This document shows, in pieces, positions 1-11,600 of a stretch of 20,811 nucleotides of DNA. Within the stretch, counting starts at the first letter, position 1. Each line of letters opens with the position of its first letter. Source of the DNA: Acanthaster planci (taxonomy: Eukaryota; Echinodermata; Asteroidea; Valvatida; Acanthasteridae); NCBI RefSeq assembly GCF_001949145.1, contig NW_019091410.1:1419773-1440583 (forward strand). The letters are read 5' to 3'. Below the pieces are notes generated by a model. That model saw only the letters and a list, made by a program, of their open reading frames with translations. It made no database searches and was not told where the DNA came from. Both the position numbers and the translations under genes were made by a program.

Positions 1-64
1 ACCATTCATTGCCGAGTCACACCTTGGACAACTCGTACCTTGTGTAAGAGACAACTCGTACCTT
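1..64. repeat. Short repeats of an ACAACTCGTACC unit at the window edge
   Basis: Two close copies of GACAACTCGTACCTT (27-64) and a degenerate copy near position 12 lie at the window start. They are the reverse complement of the GGTACGAGTTGAC-type units at 1142-1206 and 2003-2050. This could be one arm of a foldback element cut by the window edge. Confidence 0.6.
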
Positions 65-600
65 CACAGAAATCAGAGCTTATTATAGCTCAACTGCAGA
101 ATACCCTGCCATCACCCCACATGATCAACCTCATAGCCAGGTACAGGTCAAAGTGTCACACTCTTCTCAAGGGATTTTCACCTTGTACCCACGTAACAAG
201 TCGTTCCAGGGGTTGTTTTTTCGAGTGGCGGGGTAGGCTGCAATTACTCCGAGCTTATTATTATTGTGATTAACTTGAACAATAATTTGTTTGATTTCTT
301 AGTCACTGTTAGTCGTGTGTACTCCCAGAACTGTAAGGTTTATTACACAAATCTTGTAGACAGCCATGTACAGACTTCCATAAACACATTTTGGCCGTTT
401 AGCTTGTTCCAACTTATTCTGCCATCACAGCTTCTTGTGCAACCAAATTTCATACATGCCTTCTTGGTGAAGTTAAATGTCTGCTGGGGAGGTTTATTCA
501 CCTTATATCCTCATTAAAAGAGAAAATTCTTGAGCATTTTGCCCATCCATACAACAGACTATCAGCAGCATGTACTCTCAATCACTGTCAGCTGTGTGAT
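65..600. other. 5' flanking DNA, no gene seen
   Basis: The sequence is AT-rich and open in short frames only. I see no domain-like peptide, splice-site set or RNA gene here. Confidence 0.5.
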
Positions 601-627
601 AGCTTGACCAATCGCAACACAGCTCCT

Positions 628-760
628 ATCTTTTCCTTTTGTTTTCCTGACCCCATCCAAATGAAAGCTGAGCTGTGATTAGTCATTAGAATGGAAGTAA
701 AGTGGACCAATCACAGCGCAGCTTTCATCTGTGGCTGACAGGAAAACAAAAGGAAAAGAT
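628..760. repeat. Nested hairpin (MITE-like) element
   Basis: A perfect 22-bp inverted repeat (628-649 with 739-760, beginning ATCTTTTCC) encloses a second inverted repeat (663-684 with 705-726, 20 of 22 matching, containing CAATCACAGC). Together they could fold into a two-part hairpin of about 130 nt. The short size and lack of coding capacity fit a non-autonomous foldback element. No target duplication was identified. Confidence 0.75.
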
Positions 761-1141
761 AATTTGTTTTTATTGTGCAGGGACCAAATTACAGAAATGT
801 ATCCCATCCCAGGCCACCGTCATTGGTCAGAAAAGAAAAAGAACGACAAGGAAAACATCTGTTTTTTATATTAATCATCAACAAAGAGCAGGCCGATATG
901 TCTTTTTTTTGAAGATGGGTTGGCCAAAAACAGACAAAGACACTGACTGGAGAGGGACTTTCACTTAACGAGCAAATTCCAGAACATCTTTGTTCACGGA
1001 TGCTGTTGTCAGATGCCATTTGTGTCCTACTTCCTAAACACGGTGGGGAGTTTTCTATGAAATTCCGACTGGTAAAAGGAAATCGTTTAATAAATGCAAG
1101 CATTATAATGCATGCTGTACATATTCTCTGCTGATTGGGCC

Positions 1142-1206
1142 AGGGGGGTATGAGTTGACTTGGGTAGAGCCAACCTGGGTACAAGTTAACTCGGATGCGA
1201 GTTGAC
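1142..1206. repeat. Tandem GAGTTGAC-type repeat cluster
   Basis: Four degenerate units of about 17 nt are present (GGTATGAGTTGACTTGGGTA, then GGTACAAGTTAACTCGG, then GCGAGTTGAC). The cluster is inverted relative to the units at 1-64 and direct relative to those at 2003-2050. It may be an arm of a foldback transposable element. Confidence 0.65.
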
Positions 1207-1375
1207 TAAGCACCGTCGATATACCGGTATTGATATTATCGATATGGGTTTGATATTGATATCGCCGATGTTAGTTCATTTGGTAATATCAGTATATCGA
1301 AAATATTGGATTCTGGAGAAATATTGAAAATACTGAAATTTCTAAAACATCGATATTGAAAAATATATCGAAAAT
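1207..1375. repeat. ATCGAT/GATATC-rich low-complexity DNA
   Basis: Degenerate TATCGATAT-type words are dense here and self-complementary at many registers. A similar patch occurs at 1897-1955. Both lie between the GAGTTGAC-type clusters. Confidence 0.6.
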
Positions 1376-1492
1376 GTCGCTACTAAGGAACAAACTTTAT
1401 TGAAAATATGAAAGTGCATCGTCACATTACCGTAATTTTCGATAAGCCACGGCTTACGTTGGTTCTCACATTGAGTGAAAAATGTCCAGGGA

Positions 1493-1554
1493 CATATAAG
1501 CTGCCCAGAGTATAAGCTACAGGGCTGTAGCTTATACTCTGGGCAGCTTATATG
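1493..1554. repeat. Perfect 30-bp-arm palindrome
   Basis: The left arm 1493-1522 (starts CATATAAGCTGCCCAGAG) is an exact reverse complement of 1525-1554, with a 2-nt GG spacer. Each arm also holds an internal near-repeat of TATAAGCT. A smaller hairpin (TAAGCC/GGCTTA) lies at about 1443-1456. It probably marks a foldback or hAT-type MITE, though its class is not certain. Confidence 0.85.
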
Positions 1555-2002
1555 GCGACATTTGAATTCAGTCACCTGTTTCAGTCTCGCACTCAATAAT
1601 TCGCGTACACTTTGCCTCAAAAATATCACAAATTTTATCCTCCAAAACAGGTAATTATTTGCTAACCAAACCTACATACATAGACTAGCACTGTTTGCTA
1701 TTGATATCGCTATGCGTGGCAGCGTGTATCCCATCCTATGTAGGCAATGTACGCAATACGGACACTGGAACATGTGGCCAAAGTGAATTGGATCACACCA
1801 TTACAGTGTAGGGGTGTACCCTTAGAACAGTTTATCACAAATTTACGCATGTAATCATACACATACTTTCATACTTACATACTGAAATGAATAAATTTGA
1901 TATATCGATAATATCGATATAAAAAATGATGTATTGGCCAAAATACGATATCAACGTGGCTAGAGTTGACCCTGAAATAAATAAAACATGGATGCATATT
2001 TT
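1555..2002. other. AT-rich repeat-derived flank
   Basis: No coding potential is seen. The stretch includes the second ATCGAT-rich patch near 1897-1955. Confidence 0.45.
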
Positions 2003-2050
2003 TGGGTACGAGTTGACTGGGGTATGAGTTAACCTGGGTACGAGTTGACC
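2003..2050. repeat. Second GAGTTGAC-type repeat cluster
   Basis: Three units occur: GGGTACGAGTTGACTG, GGGTATGAGTTAACCT and GGGTACGAGTTGACCC. They are tandem at about 17 nt and have the same sense as the cluster at 1142-1206. Confidence 0.7.
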
Positions 2051-2477
2051 CATTTTGGCTGATTGGCACCTAACGTGTGCACCATGCCCACTGCATTAAG
2101 AATTTAAGTTCCACTCATCCGTACTCATCCATACTCTAATAAATTCTAATCGGCCGTATCATTGTGGTACTTGGGTAGAGTGAACATCCTTTGTGTCATA
2201 TACTGTAACACCTACGTGTGTGTGTACGTAGGCACACACATCCTGCCATGCTTGTAGGCCTTATACATGGAAACACAATTATCCTTGACAGATCTTTGTC
2301 ATAAATAGTCTCAGGAATCATTTTAAAGGCAGGAGTTTTGTGTGATCTCCACCACTGGTACTTTGGATTTCTCAAATAATTTTTCCTTTTTTTTCCCGTG
2401 GATATTGTCGGACAGCTTTGCAGATCTTATTTTCCTGATCATTTTTCCGTAGTGAGACAACTGACGGGGGTACTTAG
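2051..2477 (+). promoter_or_regulatory. Immediate upstream region / putative 5' UTR
   Basis: About 430 nt precede the ATG. There is no clear TATA box. A pyrimidine-rich tract at about 2385-2450 ending TTTTTCCGTAG (AG at 2451-2452) could be a 3' splice site, which would make 2453-2477 the end of the 5' UTR. The promoter would then lie further upstream, possibly outside the window. This is an inference from splice-site pattern only. Confidence 0.35.
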
Positions 2478-2616
2478 ATGGAGGGGTTCTTGGTCAAGGA
2501 TTCCTTGACGGTGCTGACGCAGAATGGCGAGTGCTCCATCCAGCTGTGTCTCGGCGACATTACCAAGCTGAAACACAAGGACAAAGTGGATGTGATTCTC
2601 ATTTCAGCTTTCCAAG
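2478..2616 (+). CDS. Exon 1: start of macro-like domain
   Basis: This is the first coding exon (46 codons plus one base). The ATG follows directly on an in-frame TAG at 2475-2477, so translation cannot start upstream in contiguous sequence. That same TAG, or the AG at 2451-2452 behind a pyrimidine run, could be a 3' splice site for a 5' UTR intron. The peptide has the macro-domain hallmark GDIT at residues 26-29, followed by the strand VDVILISAF (about 38-45). In classical macro domains this strand reads VDAIVNAAN, so the catalysis-linked Asn is not conserved. The donor is CAAG|GTAAAG, phase 1. Confidence 0.8.
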
Positions 2617-5600
2617 GTAAAGTTTTTTTTTCAGGAGAATCGAGTGTAGACATTCCACTAATGAATTCTGTGCATAAGTGAACTCGTGATAGTGGCAATC
2701 TTTACTTATAGGACACCAACATTTTTGTTTCACACAATGTTTAAACTTTGCACAAGATGTGTATCAATCCAAAACTATCTTTGCAGCCTTTGAAGTCTTC
2801 CAAGTCCTCCTTGTATCCAACTAAAGTCATTTTGTGTTTCACAGTACTTAGTCTTTATGTCCTCAGATGTTCGGTCTGAGGTTTTACGTACATGTATTTG
2901 ACCAAGTCAGATGATGGCCTTTGTGAAAAGCTATTCATCATAATTCTAATCATTTTCATGTTACAGAATGTTTCGCTTTTGGGCATAACTTCAACTCAGA
3001 TTTAACTGCATGCTTTTTAGTTTGACAATTGAAAAGGGCGTAGCGAAAGACATATTTTGTGAGATTTTTTTTAGTCTTTACGCATGCTCTGAGCTGTGAA
3101 CCTTCATCAGTAACTCTGGCCTGGAGCAATGATATTAGGAACATGTATGGAATGGATGGAAGTTTTTAAAAAAACGACATTCCAACACTTTTTGGTTCCA
3201 AAATGTGAGTCTTCCGTATACATGTACGATGATTCTGTGTTTGATTCTAGCCACAAAACTTCTAAACCAATTTTGTTTTGATTTAGCTTGTAGCAGTTTG
3301 TTGCATTCTCAAAATACTTAATAAATATTTTTCAAATGCAAAACAAATCAAATGGTCACAAGTTTTAGATAACTGAGCCTTGGAATTCATTCCTAGTGTG
3401 GACATTCCTTTTCTCTTATGGAGTTTAAAAACTTAATGAAACATTTTTTTTTCATGAACTGTGAACACCTTTAAGCTTGAAATTGGTTGACGTTTTCCTC
3501 GACGATTCCGCTTCCTTTTGCTACCAATAACCTCAACCCAGAAATCCTCTAAACTTGTTTTATAGAGATATGAAAAAGATTGTGTGTGGGCCCGGCATAA
3601 TCCATACCAGGTTCATACATTGTGCATTATGTGGATCTGCTACTGTGGATCCGCTATGTACATGTATATTCATAGGTCCACACAACGATGGCAAGGTTGG
3701 CGTTGTTGATGTTGAAGAGGCTGTGAAACTTGCTTCGCTTTTCTGCCGAAGAATGAACCAGCCCCCCCTCCCTTGCAAAAATGTGTAACCCCGTGTTTGC
3801 CCATCGTTGTGCCCCATCCTCAGGTGACTACTCCCCCACCCCGACATCCGTCATCGGGGCGTTACTGCGAAATCTGGAGATAAATGTGCGGCATTTGGCG
3901 CGAGACAAAGAGGAGGATTTGCGGAAGCTCTACAGCTGTTGGTGGTCCCGGCCCTTACCCGCTGACAAACCCTACAACAGACTCCTGTGCTTCGAAACCA
4001 AACTGTGAGGAAGTTCTTCTTATAAGGGTCAGGGAACATGTCCCAGCCTGAAGTGGTTGGAACATGTTAGTGGTGAAAGCTTCCAATCTAACTGTTGATC
4101 GCACACTGTCTCTACTGACAATAGATTATTAAGTGCTGTTTGTACAGCCTGTTTGATAATCAAATTGTCAACCTGAAATTGATAAAAACCCATCGATCCG
4201 CTCACATATCTAACCAGCTCAACATCTATAATAATGGAGCTTGAACACAGAAGACCAGTTCTTACCACAGGACTGAAGCTACCGGCAACATAATTTTGGA
4301 GTTTTTCTTCCGTAATTAACACAGAACCATCTCTGGTGGTTATGTATGCTTTATGAATATTATTTCTGTCCATAGTCTAACCACCTGAGAACATCCGTAC
4401 ACTGGCTGGTGACTGTAACATTACTGTTTTATATGGTTCCCCACACCACTTGCTAATGTAGCTGAGATTGACGTCAGGGGCAAAAGGAAATAAACTTCAG
4501 GACAATCAAAAGTTTCGAAACCTCAGTCTGAATTTTGTTAAATTTGAAATTTCCCCCTGTGCTTCAATACATTTTTTAGTGACTGAAATTCAGTTTTTAG
4601 CATTTTTGGCTCAACAATCGTCACTTGTCTTAGAACATCCAAATCAAAGAAAGCACTTTTCAGACGGTGTGGTAGTCTTGACCGCATGAATTTTGAAGAA
4701 ACGACATTGGTAGATTTTTTTCAGTGTCGATGCAATGAAGTAAAATGGCCATACAGAAAGTCACTGACTCTGGTTAACTTTATATTGAATACCGTAAATG
4801 CAATTTTGATGTACATGTAACGAGTGACATTACGTTGTCATCAAACCAAAATGTCTTAATTGTCCAAAATTTAGGATTTTAGCACTTTTTGCCCAGCTAA
4901 GAAGTAGTGAACATCGTTTTTGATTAGTAAACTCTTTCATTTCGGTTTCGACAGGTTTGGGTCTCGGCGCCCCCAGGAGTTGGTTAGCGATGTGTTCCGC
5001 TGCCTGGTGCCCATACTCAACAACAAGGATGGCACGGTTATCACACCTCTTCTCAATACAGGGGACCAGGTAAAATGCTCATTTGAAATGAAATTGAAAA
5101 TGAATTGAAATGAACACGGAATGCATTATAGCGTTGTGTGAACATTCCCTTCAGCTTAATGGTGAGAAATGAGCCCAAATTTTGATTGACAAGTTTCATT
5201 TACAAATATTCACTGACAGACTCTGAGAGTTGAGCTGACCGTCACAGACTTGTCGTTGAATTTACGTACTGGCCAGCTGCTCAGCGCTGCAATAAATGCA
5301 GAATTCAGGATTTTATCGTAAAGATTTAAATTTGCATCAGAATTAAAATTGTTAAAATGGCCCTGAAATGAACTCAGAAAAGGTTCTTAGGAATTGAACT
5401 GTGCAGGTACTTCTAGGTAAATAGCTCAATTGCTAAATGTTTAAAGGATCCAGGAAATCAATTTTTCTTAGAATCTTTTTTTGTGTATCTCTGTACTCTT
5501 CTGACTGTTTGACATCTTTTTTGAGTTACGTGAACTGAAGGGTGCACTTTTTCAAACATTAAAAATTGAGCGAGCATTTCTGGACAAGTGAGGGCGCTTT

Positions 5601-8600
5601 TGCTTTGATGAAAATCCAGGAAGACATGGTTCAGGTTACATGTTTTCATGTTCAAATTGTGAATCCCAAATTTGCTATCTGGGAACATTTCTGTGAAAAG
5701 GATTTTTTGCTGGATTATTGCCATATACTAATACACAGCAATAAATTGACAAAGAAAATGAAATCTGCGAAAGCAGTGGTTAAAAAAAACTAGAAATTTT
5801 CTGTGCACAAATCAGTGCAACATTGAAATTCAGTGCCTTGGATGACATCATAGTTCTGCTTATAAATTTGCAAATATACATTGGCATAAATACGAAAAAG
5901 CATCAAAATGTGGATTAAAATTACAAAACCAAATTTAAAATCAAGTTAATTGAATAGTAACATTTATAAAAACATTTCTTTTTCCTGGCTCCTTTAAATC
6001 ACCTTTGGAGTGAAACAGAGCAAAGTTTAAAGATCATTGAAGCTCTGATCATTGAATGCAACTCTTGTGGACAGCAGGGCTTTCCCTGGCTAAAGTTTGT
6101 CCTGCCTACAGGCATGGGCCAGTATGCGTGCCTTTCAAGAGCTTTTATGACGGAACTTGTGGTGGTCTAGTGCGGGGTGCTTGTTCAGCATTTTTTCCCA
6201 CAGTTAGGGAACCGCTAACTCTGATCGTTGGCATGAAGAGCTTCCTTCCTAAATTCCACCCGACACTGTGGTTTTTAAACTACTCATATCCAGTGGCCTG
6301 AAGCTTTCAATGAATGTTTTCACAGATGAATATTTCCTTTTTGAATATTGGCTTCAGTCATTATGGATGATATGTATTTTGGTGTGTGCTGAACAATTTA
6401 ACCCCCATAAAAAAAATTTGAACCAGCAAGCCCCCCCCCCAAAAAAATTGAACCAGCAAGCATACATGTAAACCTGGAAATACATGTGTACCTTTCTTCA
6501 TCATTGAATGCGTATATCATGATCCAATCAGAGTGTGAATAATGACTTTTTTCAGACTTTTTTATGTTGAGTTTCTCTTTTACTCCATGCGAGTGCATTG
6601 ACGTGAATGTGAAAACAGCAAGTCACTTTTCAGTGACTGTGCAATGACTGACAATTCTGAATTTATAATGCCGCCAACGATGCCCATATACCGCTATACG
6701 GGTTTAGGTTGGCTGGCATGCACATCTATGGTGTTCACTCATACCATTTCCTCAGTGCCAAGGTCAAGATTAGCTTCCTGTTAAATTCCTTCTGGTCATG
6801 CTCTACGTACATGTGTAGGCAGCCCCTTTCAGACACTCGAGTCTTGACAGTGGATTCTGCTGGGTTTAGCAAGCCGCTGAAAATGGCCAGTGTTTGTGTC
6901 TCCTTATCTCTGCCAACTGCTCGCTCGATTCAGCAATGCAATCTTGACAAAAAAACATTGTCGGCCAGGACTGAGACGAGATCCAGTATTGGCGTCAACT
7001 TTTTTTTTTTCAGCCAATTGGTATCTTGATTTTATCTAAGGCTAAGTTGATTCAGTATCGTACCATGAAAGTATTTGTGTGTCGAAAAACACACCTAAGC
7101 TTCAACGTCCCACATAACAGCACAGTTTTTAGGGACATCACTGGCACTACGCCATACAAGGTTTAGCCACTCGTACGTGTAGGTCACGGTAATCGGTAAT
7201 GGCTGTGGTGTGATGTGCCAACGCATTATTTCACCGCCACTGTCTAGTCCACTGCCGATGTGTCATACATGCATGCACCAGGATACGTGGAGAGCTGCAA
7301 AGTCAACTGTGTGTGTAGGTGTGTAGGAAGGGATGTGCAGGCATGGTAAACATGTACGTGTACATAGTGTGGACCTCTGCACAAAAGAAGTTCTCATAAT
7401 GGAGGGTGCGATGGCATTGTGTGGACTCGCACATGTCCTCGCACTGTTTTCCCCTCTCTTCAAAACAGTTTCAGAGGCATTTTGGGGTCGAGGTTATTTG
7501 TGGCAAAATGAAGATTAAGAGTCCAGGAAATCATGATCAAAACCCCAGAAGTTATCCTAGTGGGAGAAAAAGGAGCATTTTCCCTGAGTTACCTTAACCC
7601 TAACACTCCTCAATCCTTCACCTGTTGGAAGACTGAGGAATGTTAGGGTTATTGAAAACAAAGGAATGTCCACACTTCATGCAGTGTCTGTTGACCAGCG
7701 TGGGTGGGTGTGTTAGTTTGCCTCAGATGACCAATATCTAAAACAAAATTTTTTTGGTGGGGGGGGGAGTGTCTATAAATCAAAGCTGACTTGCATTAAT
7801 CATTGGCTCAGTGTTAAAAGGTACTTAAAATTGTACTTTTTACTTCAAAAAAATTCTCTTTTCTGAGCATAAAAGAAGTATTCTGTTGAAGCAGGCTGCA
7901 CTTGTTCAACTGGTGTTTTTAAAATTAGTTCTTTTGGGGCCAATATATTTCAATTTCAACCAATTCTCTTGTCAAGATTCATGTTTAAAACAATAAATTT
8001 TCAGTAAGGAATTTTTTGCACTGAAGAATTTTAGATGAATTGAAAATTTGGGTGGAGAATACGGATATTGAAATGTATGTATGTACATACCTGTGTACAT
8101 TTATTGGAGCATTGTTACCAGAAATGCAACTTTTAGGCCTAATCCTTTTGGCCTGAATCTAATTACTTCTGATATTTTGCTGTGAAGGGCTTTGACCAGG
8201 TGGTCATGTTGAAGGGGATGGTGGAGGCTGCTGTCAACTGGATGAAGGCCGGCTTGCCCCTGCGCATGCTGAAGATTGTCCTGTACTGCCAGGGCAAAGA
8301 CGATGAGGCCATGGCAAAGGCCGCCGAGAGGGACTATTCCAGAGTTTTCAAGAGCTTTGAGGACCTGAAGGAGTGCTACATGATGAAGGACTTGACCCCC
8401 AAGGTACAGCAGAACGTTGCTTGTTCTCAGGATTCTGAGAGTCCACAGGAACAGGGCAGTGCATCAGTCATGCCTGAACAAGCCAATTCAGGCTTCAACT
8501 AATAACATTATGGGTTTTTTGCATGGTTGACATGAAAGAGAGGCTGGACTGGCAAATTTTTTTCCAACTTGAATGGATTCCCTCACAAGAGGGTAGCAAC

Positions 8601-11600
8601 TGACTCCATATTTTGTTAAGTAACATACTAAAAGAACCTTAATTCATTACACATCAAGAACCTTAATTCATTACACATCAAGGTTCAAGGAGAGGCTGAA
8701 CTGGCAAGCTTTTTTTTTTTGAACTTGCATGGTTTGCTTCATAAGAGCTCAGCAACTGACCCCATATTTGTTGCTTAACAAACTGAAAGAACCTTAATTC
8801 ATTACAAAGTGGGGTTCAAAGAGAGGCCGAACTGGCAAGCTTTTTCCATTCATATAATTCCTTTATAAGACCTTGGCAACCGACCTCGGTCAGAGGCAAA
8901 AGAGCCTTCTTCACAGTTGCATTGAAAGAGAGGCAGCACTGGCAGGCTTGTTTCCACTTGGATGGATTCCTTCATAAGACCTTAGCATCCAACTGTATGT
9001 TAAGTCAGAAAGTGGAAGAACCCTCATGACACAGTTAGTTGACTGAGAGGCTGTACTTGCAACCTGCGGCCACTAATAAAGCTGAGAATTTTAAAAATTC
9101 AGACCTACCTGGAATGAACTGGAAGAGTTTCCATTTTGCAAATGTAGCCATGCTTTCATTTGAACATAGCAATTCAAACAAGGAATACAGTACATGTACA
9201 TGTAGGGAATCAGGTCAACTTGCCCCCTGGCCGACTCGCCCCCTTGCCAACTCGCCCCCTGATAATCTCGCTCCTTACCATCTCACCCCTTTGCCAACTT
9301 TCCCCCAGATGAGTCGCGCCCCAGCCAAGTTGCCCCTTCGCGAACTCGCCCCCTGGCAAACTCGCCTCCTAACCAAGTCGCCCCCTCAGAGGAAAGTCCG
9401 CTGGTTTGGACCATTAATTACATTTCTATGTGTCCTTGCAGAAGGCGGGATAATAATCATTAATTATTATGAAAATAATAATGATGGTCGTAACTTGGTT
9501 ATAATAAACAAGACGAACACAGCTTAACCCTAACACTCCTCAATCCTTCAACTGTTGGAGGACTGAGGAGTGTTAGGGTTAAGTTGAGAGCAAAGAGCAT
9601 TTCATTTAAATTACATTTAAAGTGAGATTTACTCAAAATCAGTTGCACGGAACAATTTAAACACAAGTAGGTGGAGGTAATGATGTGCCCAGACAATGAA
9701 TTCTAATAAGCTTTGCGTGCTTTACATTCAGGCTAGGGGGCGGGATGGTAAGGGGTGAGTCGGTCAGGGGGCGAGTTGGCCAGGAGGCGAGTCAGGAAGG
9801 GGGCGAGTTGGCCAGGGAGCGAGTTGACCTGTAACTATGAAATGTATGAGAAATTTTATAAAATCAAGCTACTTTAGAAAAGTTGAGTTTTCCAAGATGG
9901 TTCTTTGCATGCACATAGCTTTTGGATGGAGGATAGTAAACTTTTACCTGAAAGGATAATAGAAGTTGCTCAAAGTTCGAATTGAAAGTCCGTATGCTGC
10001 CTTAAAGGAGCAGTCCTGCTTCAATATTAATCATCTACCAGTCATTTCCAGTTATACTTCCGTCAACAGCCCTGGAAGAGTAACTTGTAACACAGAATTC
10101 ATATCATAAACAATGAGTCAGTACGCATTTGTAAGTCTTTTCCATCACAAAGACGCCTCTTGAATTGTTTACTGGATTATATATTTTTACAAGCTTTGAA
10201 AATATTGAATTACATGTATATTTTTAGACCAGTCTTAAAGAAAAGAAAGGAAGCATACATGGGTATATTGACAGGAAATATTGAGTGAAAATTTTGAAGA
10301 GAAATCCTCAGAAGAGGAATTGGTTTTTTTGGGGGGGAGGGGAAGTCAATTTTTTTTTATTTTTCAGATTTTTAAAATTCAGACATTTCAACATCCATTT
10401 TTTGATCATTTAGTTTTGAGAGGCTAATCATGAATAATGTAATATAAATTGCATCTTACGATGAATAAATGAAAATGTTTTTTAATTGAGCTGTTTATGT
10501 TAAGGATACATGTATATCAGAGTTTTTCTTGCCCTAGCAATTTAGAGAGAGAATTATGTATATTGATATATAACAGTAACCAGCTTGCCACAATAAAGAA
10601 CTTTGTTATTCATTACACCCCCTCTTCTGGTTGTCCCTTCCTTGAAGCAATAATTGTGTCACTGCCCTGAAAAGTTGAAATTGATCGACATTTATTAAAA
10701 TGCTGAACTTAAGCGAAAATGTGTCCCTGACCTCTGACCTCGGAACATAAGCCTTAAAAATTGCCTGTTAGGTTCATAACCATTGATTGTCTGGAAGAGT
10801 TTGCATGTTTTTAAACCTCGCTATTATTGACAGTGTACTTACAGCTCTTTTCTTTGGTTAGATAACTTTCTGGCATTTTGTTGGTTGTGTTTTTATAAAG
10901 ATTTAAGTTATAGAAATAAGTTTATCTGATTTGTACAGATATTTTTTGTTGAAAGGTTAATTTGACATTTTTGTTTTTGTTTGGGTTCTGTGTGTGTATT
11001 TGCCTGGTGCCCTGCAAACCATAGGAAGTCACCATAGATTTTGACGTCTACCTGTCCTTCAGCCAGCATGACACAAAGGTCGTTGACCTCATCACCGACA
11101 AACTGCACTCCAACAAGTCGGACATCCGCATCTTTGACAGCCGCCAAATGATGAACATGGACTCGGTGTGGCAGGAAGACATGTATGACGTCATGATGCA
11201 CAGTGCTAGGGTCATCACAGGTAAGAAACGACAGGTTTTCTCAAAAAAAAGAAAGAAAATGAAAGGAAACGTTGTCCGCAAACATGAAAAAGATCAAATT
11301 TGTGGTTTTGCCTCACCCAGTAATAGGAACGTTTAGATGCACGTAATATGCAAGTTTACAAGAATGCAAATGTGACAATTTGTTTATCGCGCATGGGTGG
11401 GCGGGCGTCAAATGCCTGTTTGAACAAACTGTAGGGCCTGCATCTTTCCCTTTAATAAAAGGACAAATGATCAATCTCGTCCAGTAAATCTCTCACAAGA
11501 AGTTTAACCGGTCATCATAAACCAAGCATGAAAAAATACCACTTGCATTTCCTATTTGTCATTATTTCATATCAGCAAATGTTCAGTGCATAATCGTAAA

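Larger units (their letters stand above)
5070..8187 (+). other. Intron 3
   Basis: GT/AG intron of 3118 nt, the longest in the gene. It holds a short tandem duplication at 6413-6461, homopolymer runs (C at about 6431, G at about 7759), and one copy of the short palindromic element (7593-7651). The rest is unique AT-rich DNA without coding signs. Confidence 0.75.
8404..11024 (+). other. Intron 4
   Basis: GT/AG intron of 2621 nt between the macro-like domain and TIR 1. It contains a five-copy degenerate tandem repeat (8531-9065) and a 621-bp foldback element (9211-9831). The remaining part, 9832-11024, is AT-rich with no gene seen. Confidence 0.75.

Noticed and set aside
789-1184. 131-codon minus-strand frame in the 5' flank
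   Set aside because: It overlaps repeat units, has no recognisable domain and no splice or promoter support.
9039-9527. 162-codon + strand frame
   Set aside because: It runs through the proline-rich reading of the CAACTCGCCCCC repeat arm. Its length comes from stop-poor GC-rich repeats and no domain is visible.
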